41,314 bases of DNA, taken from the NCBI GenBank assembly GCA_964463485.1, contig CAYXDO010000096.1, positions 1 through 41,314 on the forward strand, in the 5' to 3' direction. Below the pieces are notes generated by a model that saw only the letters and a list, made by a program, of their open reading frames with translations, was not told the DNA's origin and ran no database searches. How positions within the stretch are numbered: position 1 is the first letter of the stretch; every line of letters begins with the position of its first letter. A program made the position numbers and the translations under genes. The stretch comes from CAYXDO01 sp964463485 (GTDB lineage: Bacteria; Myxococcota; Kuafuiibacteriia; Kuafuiibacteriales; Kuafuiibacteriaceae). Shown here one piece after another: positions 7,802 through 19,437 of the stretch.

Positions 7802-9597
7802 CACTTCTTCTCGTTGCCGATCTTTCCAAAAGGGTGGCACGCAATGCAGGTCTTGGCCGCCGGCTCGTGCGTGACTTGATCTTTGTGACACGCGCCGAGG
7901 CACTTGCCTCGGCTCGGCGCAGCGACTCCGGCGTGAAATTCGTGGCAGTCACGACACTGCGTGTGCTCTGCCACGGAATGCAGCAACGGGAGCGGCTTGT
8001 CGTGACACTGGCCGCAAGGCAGCGGCTCGGACGGCCCCGCCGGTCCGTGTGGCCGGTGACATTTGTCGCACTCGTTCCGGACCTCCCGATGAATACCTTC
8101 AGCCTGCTCGGCATGACAGTCTAGGCATTTCTTCTTGACCGACCCTTCGTGAGGAAGGTGGCAGTCGAGACACCTCTCGTGACCCGTCAGCGCGGATCGC
8201 GCTTGCTTGTCATGACAGCTTCCACAGCTCTCGGAGGGCAAAGACGGCGCGTGCGCGGCCTTCTTGTGGCATTCTACGCACTTCTCGTGTTCCGCGATGG
8301 GCCGCACGGTCTTGGTCGCGAGCTGAGCCTTGGACCCCCGAGCGTGACAGGACAGGCAAAACTCCGGCTCGCCAGGGTTGGCCACCTTGAACCCATGCGC
8401 GGGGTGACATGACCTGCAAGCCGCTCCCGAGTGATGACTCGTCTCGGTCATGGCTTGCTGGTGGCACTCTGCGCAGGGTCTGACTTCCTTCAGCTGACCT
8501 TCAATCGGATGCATGCGGTGGCAGCCCACACATTGTCCGAGCTTCTCGTCGGGCGGATGAGAAGACGTGACGTCTTTGTGGCACTCCGCGCAGGGATTCG
8601 AACGCCCCGAGCGCAAGACATGAGGAGGGTGGCAACTCTCGCAGAGTTGGTGCTCCTTCTTGCCTTCCCCGACGACTCGCTTTCCGTCGTGACATTGCGC
8701 GCAAGGCTCTTGGCTTCTCAGCCCGTGAGGCTTGTGACACACCAGACAGACGTCGTGCCCGGTGAAGAGAGCCGACGAAGGGATCCGACTCTGAGGCTCA
8801 CGAACCGGCGCCTGTGCAGCCAGGGTTCCAGTCCGCGTGCTCTCGGCGTGGCAGAATGCACACCGGTCGCTGGGTCGTGCGACATGTTCGCCAGACTCGT
8901 GGCCACGGTGGCACTCGAGACACTGGTCAGGGTCCCTCAGGTGCTTCTTCTGGTGATCTGAACCTGACTTCTCGTGGCATTCGAGGCACGACTTCACCTC
9001 CACCGACTTCGCGCCGTGGGCCGAGTGGCAAGTGTTGCAGGCCTCGTCTCCGTGGATACCGATCAACGGGGCGTTTGGGAACGCCTTGCGAGCGTCGCGA
9101 TTTGCGACTTTCTGAACGTGACACACGCCGCATGCCCATGGGTTCACTTTCTCGCCCAAAAAATCATGACAGGTCAGACACTCGCGCGCCTCGTCGTCGG
9201 CGATCTTCCCGTGCACGGCTGATTTTCGGTCCTCGTGACACACCAGGCAGCGGTGAGTTACGGTGGTGAGTTCAGGGCCCTCGATCCGGTGGCAAGCTCG
9301 GCACTCGATCTTCTCTTCATCGGACTCGAGGTGAGCTCGGTGGACGACGTTCTTGAGCGCCTTCTCCTGGTCGACCGTCGGTTTTGCCAACTTGACTCCT
9401 GCGTCGGGCGGCGTTACGGGCGCAGGCGCTTCGAGTGGAGCTCCGTCGCACGCGGCGAACGCCAGAGAACTCAACCACACGAACGACGGGACCCCTGTCG
9501 TACGCGACCAAAGGCGGTTGGGTCTTGCGCTTTCTGCCTCGTACATCGGAGTCCGCATCCAAATACGCCATGAATTGTTTTCACAGAAAAATCTCAT
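7801..9597 (-). CDS. 25-haem c-type cytochrome lipoprotein (left paralogue)
   Basis: About 598 residues. It has a hydrophobic signal ending in a lipobox-like FAAC-D, so it is probably a lipoprotein, followed by 24 CXXCH motifs and one CX3CH (CLGACH, the 24th). Haems come about every 22 residues, and 25 covalent haems in under 600 residues suggests a nanowire-like electron carrier of the cytochrome c3-like type. It is clearly paralogous to the divergent gene at 9690: both start the mature part with P-T-[VL]-D-Q-[EQ]-K-A-L and end with THEP, CXACHPF. The start at 9597 is chosen for the upstream GAGGA; ATGs at 9558 and 9546 would give shorter signal peptides. Its stop overlaps the start of the cytochrome b/c fusion, so it should receive electrons from that protein. 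The CX3CH is a one-residue insertion relative to CLKCH of the paralogue. Confidence 0.85.
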   Translation of the reverse strand: MRFFCENNSWRIWMRTPMYEAESARPNRLWSRTTGVPSFVWLSSLAFAACDGAPLEAPAPVTPPDAGVKLAKPTVDQEKALKNVVHRAHLESDEEKIECRACHRIEGPELTTVTHRCLVCHEDRKSAVHGKIADDEARECLTCHDFLGEKVNPWACGVCHVQKVANRDARKAFPNAPLIGIHGDEACNTCHSAHGAKSVEVKSCLECHEKSGSDHQKKHLRDPDQCLECHRGHESGEHVARPSDRCAFCHAESTRTGTLAAQAPVREPQSRIPSSALFTGHDVCLVCHKPHGLRSQEPCAQCHDGKRVVGEGKKEHQLCESCHPPHVLRSGRSNPCAECHKDVTSSHPPDEKLGQCVGCHRMHPIEGQLKEVRPCAECHQQAMTETSHHSGAACRSCHPAHGFKVANPGEPEFCLSCHARGSKAQLATKTVRPIAEHEKCVECHKKAAHAPSLPSESCGSCHDKQARSALTGHERCLDCHLPHEGSVKKKCLDCHAEQAEGIHREVRNECDKCHRPHGPAGPSEPLPCGQCHDKPLPLLHSVAEHTQCRDCHEFHAGVAAPSRGKCLGACHKDQVTHEPAAKTCIACHPFGKIGNEKK

Positions 9598-9617
9598 CAA
9601 TCCTCGTTGACCTGACC

Positions 9618-9635
9618 CCCTCGGTTTGTCGAGGG
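9618..9635. promoter_or_regulatory. Short inverted repeat in the divergent cytochrome promoter region
   Basis: CCCTCG (9618-9623) and CGAGGG (9630-9635) form a 6-bp inverted repeat around a 6-nt loop, in the 92-bp gap between the two divergent 25-haem genes. It could be an operator shared by both transcripts or a small hairpin in a leader. No convincing -35/-10 or sigma-54 sites could be assigned. Confidence 0.35.
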
Positions 9636-9689
9636 TTTCGATTTCTAGATGTTCCCCTCCCAAGAGTATGATTTCGGTGGAAGGTTCGC

Positions 9690-11513
9690 ATGAATTGCGG
9701 CGACGATCTGCATCCTATGCGTAGGGTCCATTTTTCCCGTCGCACAAGGGCGCTTGCGAGCGTCGGTGCGAGCGTCGGTACAGGCCCTGCAGGGCGCGCG
9801 CTCGTGCGGACGCGCGCGTCGACTCTGGGTACATCCCGAACGCGAGCTCGCCCGTCCTGGTTGCTCGGCCTCCTCCTCAGTATTGCCGTCGGCTGCGAGG
9901 CCGAGGCTCCCCTGCACGAACCATCACCCGACGCGGGGCATGCCGGTCCAAGGCCGACTCTCGACCAGCAAAAGGCGCTGGCAAACCCACTTCACAAGCG
10001 GCACTTGTCGATCGATCCGCCGGCGGAGTGCGCTGATTGCCATCGGCCGGAGACCTCGGCGCCGCGCCCCAAGGACGAGCCTCACCGTTGCACCGGTTGC
10101 CACGACAAGCTCGCCAACGAGCTCCACTCGAAGCAAAGGGCCGAAGATGCGCCGACCGAGGACAAGGAGTGCGTGAGTTGCCACGATTTTCTCTCGAGTA
10201 AGGTGAGCTCGTGGTCTTGCGCGGGGTGCCACGTGGAGAGTTTGCTCGACCAGGCGCGCACGAGCTCCGGAGCGAACGCGCCCCACGTCGTCATCCACGG
10301 AAAGGAATGGTGCGGAGACTGTCACGCGCCTCACGGCAAGAACAAGAAGCCCGAGAAACCATGCCTGGACTGCCACGATCACTCGGGGATCAGGCACGGA
10401 AAAAAGCCCTTCTCCGCGCGATCGACCTGCCTCGAGTGCCACAAGGAGCACCTGCCCGGCAAGGTGGCGAATCGGCAGTGTGCAGGGTGCCACGAAAAAC
10501 CTCGCGCGACTCACAAAGCCATCACCGCGGCCGCCATCGTTCCTGGGCACAAGGACTGTTCTGACTGCCATGAGCCACACCACCACGAACCCATCAAGAC
10601 CTGCGAGTCCTGCCACGAGGGCCGAGTCTTCACCTTGGGAACGGACGCCTCCAAAGAGCACCGCGTGTGCATGAATTGTCACGACCCACATCGGGCGCGG
10701 CCCGCAGCCATCGAGAGTTGCGTACGCTGCCACGAGCTCGACCCAAAACATCCGCCGGACGAGAAGACGGGCAAATGCATCCGTTGCCACCCCGTCCACC
10801 CGGCGAAGGGTGAGCCGGTCAAGAAGGCAGCTCCGTGCGTGCCGTGCCACCAAGAAGCGCCGACCATGATGAGTATGCACAAGGTCGTATGTGGCGGCTG
10901 CCATCGGCCGCACGGCGTGGCCGGACCCATGACTGGTCCCGAGTTCTGTCTGAACTGCCACGGCCCGGCGGCGAAGGTCGAGCGGGGCTTGATTCCAGGA
11001 TCCCCCCAGCCAAAGCGCGTCTCTCTGCGATCAGGCCACCAAATCTGTGTCGACTGCCATAGCGAAGGCGCACACCGGCCTCAGATGGACGCGCTCCCTT
11101 GCGCGCGCTGCCACGAGCCGATCGCGAACACGGTCGGGAAGGGCCACGACGAATGTGTCAAATGCCACCGCCCGCACGACGGAGCGCTCTTCAAGAAGTG
11201 TGGCGACTGCCACGAAGACAAGCTCCGGACCCGACACACGACGCCGAAGATGAAAGAACCTTGTGGCGCGTGCCACCGACCCCACGGACCCAAAGGTCCC
11301 ACGGCGCCCAAGTCCTGCCAAAGTTGTCATACTACACCCCTGCGAGGTATGCACACTCAGCCCGAGCATGGGGACTGCAAGGACTGCCACAAATTCCATG
11401 ACGAGGGTCCGAGGAAGGGCCGCACCTTCTGCCTGAAGTGCCACACGGCCCAGGCCACGCACGAGCCCGAGTCACCGGGGTGCACGGCCTGCCACCCCTT
11501 CTCCGCAAAGTGA
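9690..11513 (+). CDS. 25-haem c-type cytochrome lipoprotein (right paralogue)
   Basis: A 607-residue exported protein with 25 CXXCH motifs. The N-terminus is long and Arg-rich, then a hydrophobic stretch (WLLGLLLSIAVGC) ends in a good lipobox AVGC followed by Glu-Ala-Glu-Ala-Pro. The mature start (PTLDQQKALAN) and the end (THEP, CTACHPF) match the divergent paralogue, as does haem number and spacing, so the two arose by duplication. The ATG at 9690 has GGAAGG five bases upstream. The very long n-region may mean an internal start nearer the hydrophobic stretch, but no better ATG was found. The NapC/NirT-type gene follows after 9 bp, so the pair is an operon and probably an electron-transfer couple. 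Whether the lipid anchor puts it in the inner or outer membrane cannot be decided from the residue after Cys in this lineage. Confidence 0.85.
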   Translation: MNCGDDLHPMRRVHFSRRTRALASVGASVGTGPAGRALVRTRASTLGTSRTRARPSWLLGLLLSIAVGCEAEAPLHEPSPDAGHAGPRPTLDQQKALANPLHKRHLSIDPPAECADCHRPETSAPRPKDEPHRCTGCHDKLANELHSKQRAEDAPTEDKECVSCHDFLSSKVSSWSCAGCHVESLLDQARTSSGANAPHVVIHGKEWCGDCHAPHGKNKKPEKPCLDCHDHSGIRHGKKPFSARSTCLECHKEHLPGKVANRQCAGCHEKPRATHKAITAAAIVPGHKDCSDCHEPHHHEPIKTCESCHEGRVFTLGTDASKEHRVCMNCHDPHRARPAAIESCVRCHELDPKHPPDEKTGKCIRCHPVHPAKGEPVKKAAPCVPCHQEAPTMMSMHKVVCGGCHRPHGVAGPMTGPEFCLNCHGPAAKVERGLIPGSPQPKRVSLRSGHQICVDCHSEGAHRPQMDALPCARCHEPIANTVGKGHDECVKCHRPHDGALFKKCGDCHEDKLRTRHTTPKMKEPCGACHRPHGPKGPTAPKSCQSCHTTPLRGMHTQPEHGDCKDCHKFHDEGPRKGRTFCLKCHTAQATHEPESPGCTACHPFSAK

Positions 11514-11522
11514 GCGCAAACG

Positions 11523-13103
11523 ATGACTCTCCTAGAGCAACCCCCGCCCAACGCTTCCGCTCGAGACCGACTTCCCTTCGAGCTCCGATGGCTTGGTATT
11601 CTCATCGTCGCCATCAGCTTCTTGCTCGGCTGTTTGCTGCTCGCGATGGAAGCCTTCGTAGGGATCCAGAATCCCTATTCGACCCTGATCGTGTATACGT
11701 TCACTCCGACCGGCATATCGATCGGTGTGGGTTTGATGGTCGTCGGGTTCCTCGTTCACCGACACAATCTGAAGATCAACCGAGCGCCGCGGCCGCTGCC
11801 GGTGTTCGATTTCAACGACCGAGCTTTTCGGAGCGCGGTGTTCGCAATCATCATCGGCGCCACCGTCTTCGCCGCCGTCTCGGCGGTGGCGACCTATCGC
11901 GCCTACCACTGGGCCGAGTCGAACGAGTTTTGCGGCAAGGTGTGTCACAAAGTCATGCGCCCCGAGTACGAGGCGCTGAAGAACGGGGCCCATTCGCGGC
12001 TCGCTTGCGTGACGTGTCACATTGGCCCCGGCGTCGACTCGTTCGTCGCTGCCAAGGTGAACGGTCTCAACCAACTTTACGGCGTCTTGAGCTCCACGTA
12101 CCACCTGCCGATCGAAACTCCGGTCAAACAACTTCGCGATCCGAAGTACATCTGCGAACAGTGCCACACCCGAGCGCGCTTCGAGGATTCGCTCCAGAAA
12201 GTGCTCTGGCGGTTTTCGTACGATCGTCACAACACACCCTCGAGATTCGACCTGATCATGAAGGTGGGCGGAGTTTCTCCGGTGACCGGTGAGCTCGAAG
12301 GCATACATTGGCACGCTCAGACTCGGTCCGAAGTTTGGTATTGGCCTCGCGACGAGCGACGGCTCGACATTCCGTACGTCGAGGTACGCCGAGACGGCAA
12401 GACTACCGTCTATCAGGACCCTTCTCTGACTCAGGCGCCTCCGAAGGAGCAGCTCCGGCGAATGGACTGCCTGGACTGTCATAACCGACCCGCGCACCCG
12501 TTCCGGCCTCCGGCGATGCTCGTGGATCAGGCGCTGGCCGAGGAGGCCTTGGACCGAAAGGTCCCCTATCTCAAGCGCAACGCGGTCGAAATCTTGAGCC
12601 TCGAATACAAGACGACGGTCGAAGCCAAGGCTCGGATCCTCGAAGAGGTCGCCAAACGATACCCGCTCGAGTCGGGCCAGATGACTCCGGATCAGCAGCA
12701 AACCACCGCAGGCCTCTTGTTCCAGCTCTACGCGAAGAATAACTTCCCGGAGCAGAAGGTGAGTTGGCGGGCCTATCCTGTTCACATGGGGCACCGATCG
12801 TTTCCGGGCTGCGCGCGGTGCCACGACGACCGCCACAAGAACGCGGAGGGCGAACTCATTCCTCGCGACTGCGACACGTGCCATGAGTTCTTGCGCCAGT
12901 CACATGGTTCCGACGCGTACGGAGTGGTACCGTTCGTGAGTCGCCCGTTCGAGCATCCCGCAGGAAGCGCGGCGCGCTTCGACAAGGACCGGCTGTGTAA
13001 CGAGTGCCATGCTCCCGAGTTGGAATTGTCGCCCGCGAATGCGGAGCGTCGGGGTCCGGGCGGATCCTTGCCGGCGATCACGGAGACGAGCACCGCGCCT
13101 TGA
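11523..13103 (+). CDS. Heptahaem NapC/NirT-family inner-membrane cytochrome (ImcH-like architecture)
   Basis: A 526-residue protein with three predicted N-terminal TM helices (about 21-45, 56-79, 102-126) and a periplasmic domain with seven haem motifs. The first is CX3CH (CGKVCH, 137-142), followed by CVTCH at 162-166 and then CEQCH, CLDCH, CARCH, CDTCH and CNECH. The segment CHKVMRPEYEALKNGAHSR followed by CHIGPG is typical of the NapC/NirT quinol-dehydrogenase domain. The combination of three TM helices, NapC/NirT domain and seven haems is that of Geobacter ImcH, which passes menaquinol electrons to higher-potential extracellular acceptors. The gene starts 9 bp after the 25-haem lipoprotein, its likely partner. 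Menaquinol oxidation is inferred from the family. The ribosome site is weak, so coupling to the upstream gene is possible. Confidence 0.85.
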   Translation: MTLLEQPPPNASARDRLPFELRWLGILIVAISFLLGCLLLAMEAFVGIQNPYSTLIVYTFTPTGISIGVGLMVVGFLVHRHNLKINRAPRPLPVFDFNDRAFRSAVFAIIIGATVFAAVSAVATYRAYHWAESNEFCGKVCHKVMRPEYEALKNGAHSRLACVTCHIGPGVDSFVAAKVNGLNQLYGVLSSTYHLPIETPVKQLRDPKYICEQCHTRARFEDSLQKVLWRFSYDRHNTPSRFDLIMKVGGVSPVTGELEGIHWHAQTRSEVWYWPRDERRLDIPYVEVRRDGKTTVYQDPSLTQAPPKEQLRRMDCLDCHNRPAHPFRPPAMLVDQALAEEALDRKVPYLKRNAVEILSLEYKTTVEAKARILEEVAKRYPLESGQMTPDQQQTTAGLLFQLYAKNNFPEQKVSWRAYPVHMGHRSFPGCARCHDDRHKNAEGELIPRDCDTCHEFLRQSHGSDAYGVVPFVSRPFEHPAGSAARFDKDRLCNECHAPELELSPANAERRGPGGSLPAITETSTAP

Positions 13104-13150
13104 AGGGAACGTCCTTGTTCGGATCGCATCGCATCGCTTAGGCTCGTGGC

Positions 13151-14410
13151 GTGCAGCACGCCAAAAAGAAGTCTGCCCGTGCCAAGGCCGCGCGTGCGCG
13201 TCGCCGCCGCGGGGGCGTGGCGCCAGGCCCCCAACTTCCGCCGGAGGCGATGGGCTCGGACGAGCCGTTGCGCGCCCCGCTCCCTCGCTCGGCCTCCACT
13301 CTCCGAATCGCCGGCGTCCGCACCGAAGCGGACGCGCCAGGGGCTCCTCCCGGGCTCGACGAATGGGTCGCGGAGACTGCGACACCTCCTGAAGCCGGGT
13401 CGGTTCAATACTCCTGCATCGATTTCGGACCTGACCACGTCGACTCGATCGAAGGCTCCGACGATCTCGAAGGCCTCCTGAGTCGGCCACGAGCTCCCGG
13501 TACGATCGTTCGCTGGATCAACGTCGATGGGCTCCACCCCTATGTCGTCAATCGATTTCGCGCAGTCTACGATTTCCACGCGCTCGCCGCCGAAGACGTC
13601 GTGCATGTGCCACAACGGCCTCGCGCGGAACCCTACGAAGGGCACGTGTTCATCGTGACTCGCATGATTTCTCTCGTCGGAGACGAGCTCGTCGATGAGC
13701 AGATCAGCATGTTCGTGTTCGAGGATTTGCTGATTACCTTTCAAGAGGAAGCAGGCGACTGCTGGGACCCGATTCGGAAGCGAATCCGCACCGAAGGCGC
13801 CAAAATCCGGGAGCGAGACCCGGGTTATTTGGCGTACGCGCTGCTCGATTCCGTGGTGGACTACAACTTTCCCGTGCTCGAACACTACTCCGATCACCTG
13901 GACGCGATGGAAGACGAAGTCACGACTCAGCCGTCTCCCGACCTCTTGAAGCGGATTCAGTTCATCAAGCGCGATCTCAGCACCCTGCGCCGCGTCATCT
14001 GGCCCACGCGCGACCTCACGGACCAGCTCCTGCGCGGCGAGACCCCGCTCTTCAACGAGTCGACGCGGATGTTTCTTCGGGACGTCTACGCCCACACGGT
14101 GCAGCTGCTCGACATCCTCGATCACCATCGGGAGACCTGCGCCAACCTGACCGAGCTTTACGTCTCGAGTGTCTCGAACCGCATGAACGAGATCATGAAG
14201 CTCTTGACGATTCTGACTTCGTTGTTCATTCCGGTGACGTTCCTCGCGGGAGTCTACGGCATGAATTTCGCCCACATCCCGGAGATGGATTGGAAGTACG
14301 CCTACCCGACTTTTTGGGCGACTTGTATCGTCACCATGGGGAGCTTGCTGTTCTATTTCCGCCGAAAAGGCTGGATCGGCGAGTCGCCGGCCCAATCCAC
14401 GAAGTCATGA
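13151..14410 (+). CDS. corA: CorA-family magnesium/cobalt/nickel transporter
   Basis: A 419-residue CorA family protein. A basic, low-complexity N-terminus (1-60) is followed by the cytoplasmic alpha/beta and long-helix funnel domain, then two C-terminal TM helices (about 350-370 and 385-405). The signature GMN at residues 370-372 (VYGMNF) ends TM1, as required for the selectivity filter of the pentameric channel. The start is a GTG at 13151; the first 60 residues are unusual in composition, and a later start cannot be excluded. It follows the cytochrome operon by 47 bp on the same strand. Functional dependence on that operon is not implied. Its 3' end overlaps the convergent small membrane protein gene by 6 bp. 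Confidence 0.93.
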   Translation: MQHAKKKSARAKAARARRRRGGVAPGPQLPPEAMGSDEPLRAPLPRSASTLRIAGVRTEADAPGAPPGLDEWVAETATPPEAGSVQYSCIDFGPDHVDSIEGSDDLEGLLSRPRAPGTIVRWINVDGLHPYVVNRFRAVYDFHALAAEDVVHVPQRPRAEPYEGHVFIVTRMISLVGDELVDEQISMFVFEDLLITFQEEAGDCWDPIRKRIRTEGAKIRERDPGYLAYALLDSVVDYNFPVLEHYSDHLDAMEDEVTTQPSPDLLKRIQFIKRDLSTLRRVIWPTRDLTDQLLRGETPLFNESTRMFLRDVYAHTVQLLDILDHHRETCANLTELYVSSVSNRMNEIMKLLTILTSLFIPVTFLAGVYGMNFAHIPEMDWKYAYPTFWATCIVTMGSLLFYFRRKGWIGESPAQSTKS

Positions 14411-14812
14411 GTGAGTTGGATCCGGACCCGTTTCTTCGGACCCCGCCGTACTCTCGCTCTCGGTGAGCGCGCCGGCAGCAGCGGTGGACTCGGAGAGCTC
14501 GCCCCCAGTCGTATGGGCGCCGATCGAAAGCGACCCGCGCGCCCGCTCGGACGCACCCAGCCATGCCGGCTTGGTGCCAAACAAAGGGACGACCGGCACG
14601 CGCTCCCCTCCACCGAGGAATCGATGAAAGCGCCGCAGCTGCGCGGCGCCGAGCGAGACGAACCCGGCCACGATGGCCGTCCCCGCAAGCACTTCAGCGG
14701 TCTCCGAGGGGAGGCCAAGCCAAATCATCAGCTTCCCGAGCGACACGAAGATCGTCACGGTCGCCGCAAGCACGATGTGGGTTCGACCCCAGCCGCCGGA
14801 GCTTCTTCGCAT
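14405..14812 (-). CDS. Small two-TM membrane protein, function unknown
   Basis: About 135 residues. Two hydrophobic segments, near residues 10-33 and 38-57 (VLAATVTIFVSLGKLMIW and AEVLAGTAIVAGFVSLG), are followed by a hydrophilic tail rich in Ser, Thr, Gly and Glu. I do not recognise a family. The ATG at 14812 is taken as start; a TTG two codons earlier is possible. It is convergent with corA, overlapping by 6 bp, and lies downstream of the TetR gene on the same strand with 61 bp between. The tail composition is low-complexity, so the exact reading frame is less certain at the 3' end. Confidence 0.5.
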   Translation of the reverse strand: MRRSSGGWGRTHIVLAATVTIFVSLGKLMIWLGLPSETAEVLAGTAIVAGFVSLGAAQLRRFHRFLGGGERVPVVPLFGTKPAWLGASERARGSLSIGAHTTGGELSESTAAAGALTESESTAGSEETGPDPTHS

Positions 14813-14873
14813 GTCCAAGTCTAGCGCATTCGCCGCCTCGCTGGCGTCGATCGGTGCACCCGACCCAAAAGTT

Positions 14874-15512
14874 TCAGCCCCGCTTCAGCACCCCGAATAG
14901 GTGGTACTCCAACAGCTTCTCGGCCAGCGCTCGCCGATCGATGTGCTGGCTCTTGTCGAGGACGAGACGAAGCACCGACTCCTTGAGCCCACCCAAGATG
15001 GCGCAGGACACCACGTCGACGTCGAGCGCTCGCACCAAGCCAAGCTCGAGTCCGGTCGAAAGCGAGCTCCGAATCAACCCAAGGCTGCCATCCCAGAACG
15101 TGCGAACGCGCGCCGCGAGCTCCGGCGGATGAGTTCCCGAAAGCAAGATCCGAGTGACGTCGAGGTGCTCGTCCAACACCGCTAGCACCTGCACGAGGTT
15201 GTCGATGAGCTGGTCGTACGGCGACACCTCAGAGGCTACGTCGACCCGAGACACTGTCGAGTCGAGGGTCTCGAGCAGGTCGTCGAGGAGCTCCTCCACG
15301 ATCGCCTGCTTGCTCTCGAAATGAAGGTAGAACGTCCCGCGGGCGATCCCCGCTCGCTCGATGACGTCTGAGATGGACCCGACGTCGTAGCCTTTTTGAG
15401 CAAAGACCTCCGCCGCGGCAGCGAGAATCTCGGCGCGCCGACGATCTCGCTGGGCCCGAGCTCGGCGGCTTCGACCGTCCAAGGTCACCGAGTGGCTCAC
15501 GGGACCGGACAC
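14874..15512 (-). CDS. TetR/AcrR-family transcriptional regulator
   Basis: About 212 residues from the GTG at 15512; a GTG at 15500 is an alternative, and a TTG at 15548 would add a poor N-terminus. The N-terminal domain is a classical TetR helix-turn-helix: AAAEVFAQKGYDVGSISDV, then AGIARGTFYLHFESKQAIVEE, with the characteristic G-T-F-Y-x-H-F motif. The C-terminal ligand domain is divergent, as is normal, so the inducer is unknown. The gene is divergent from the two-ATPase-domain dehydratase activase, and a near-perfect palindrome lies just before that gene's start codon. It is very likely the local repressor of the dehydratase operon; an acyl-CoA ligand is an attractive guess from context only. 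Confidence 0.9.
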   Translation of the reverse strand: MSGPVSHSVTLDGRSRRARAQRDRRRAEILAAAAEVFAQKGYDVGSISDVIERAGIARGTFYLHFESKQAIVEELLDDLLETLDSTVSRVDVASEVSPYDQLIDNLVQVLAVLDEHLDVTRILLSGTHPPELAARVRTFWDGSLGLIRSSLSTGLELGLVRALDVDVVSCAILGGLKESVLRLVLDKSQHIDRRALAEKLLEYHLFGVLKRG

Positions 15513-15650
15513 TCTGCGACAGTGGCATTCGGCGCGAGCGGGGGTCAAGTTGCGCCTTTGTCAGCTTTGTCAGCGTTGAGAACCTGCTTTGCGCTCGATC
15601 GGAAAAAAATTCGCCACACGCATTGACTCCCTGGGGAAACGTGTGCTCAA

Positions 15651-15668
15651 AGACTGACACGTCAGTCT
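15651..15668. promoter_or_regulatory. Palindromic operator, probable TetR binding site
   Basis: AGACTGAC (15651-15658), a 2-nt centre, then GTCAGTCT (15661-15668): perfect 8-bp arms. It ends one base before the ATG of the activase gene and occupies the place of a Shine-Dalgarno, so binding would block the start region. A TTGACT at 15623-15628 could be a -35 element, but no good -10 accompanies it. The size and TGAC/GTCA symmetry fit TetR-family operators, and a TetR gene is divergent from this site. Confidence 0.75.
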
Positions 15669-15669
15669 A

Positions 15670-19401
<3,732 letters not shown>

Positions 19402-19437
19402 GATCGTCCTTCATTCGAACACCAAGGAGTCGAGTCA

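Noticed and set aside
7802..7903. 34-residue upstream extension of the cytochrome b/c fusion
   Set aside because: It lies within the preceding cytochrome gene, and the ATG at 7801 starts a proper signal peptide.
12782..14395. 537-codon open frame opposite corA
   Set aside because: Antisense shadow of corA, whose GMN motif and TM helices are clear on the + strand.
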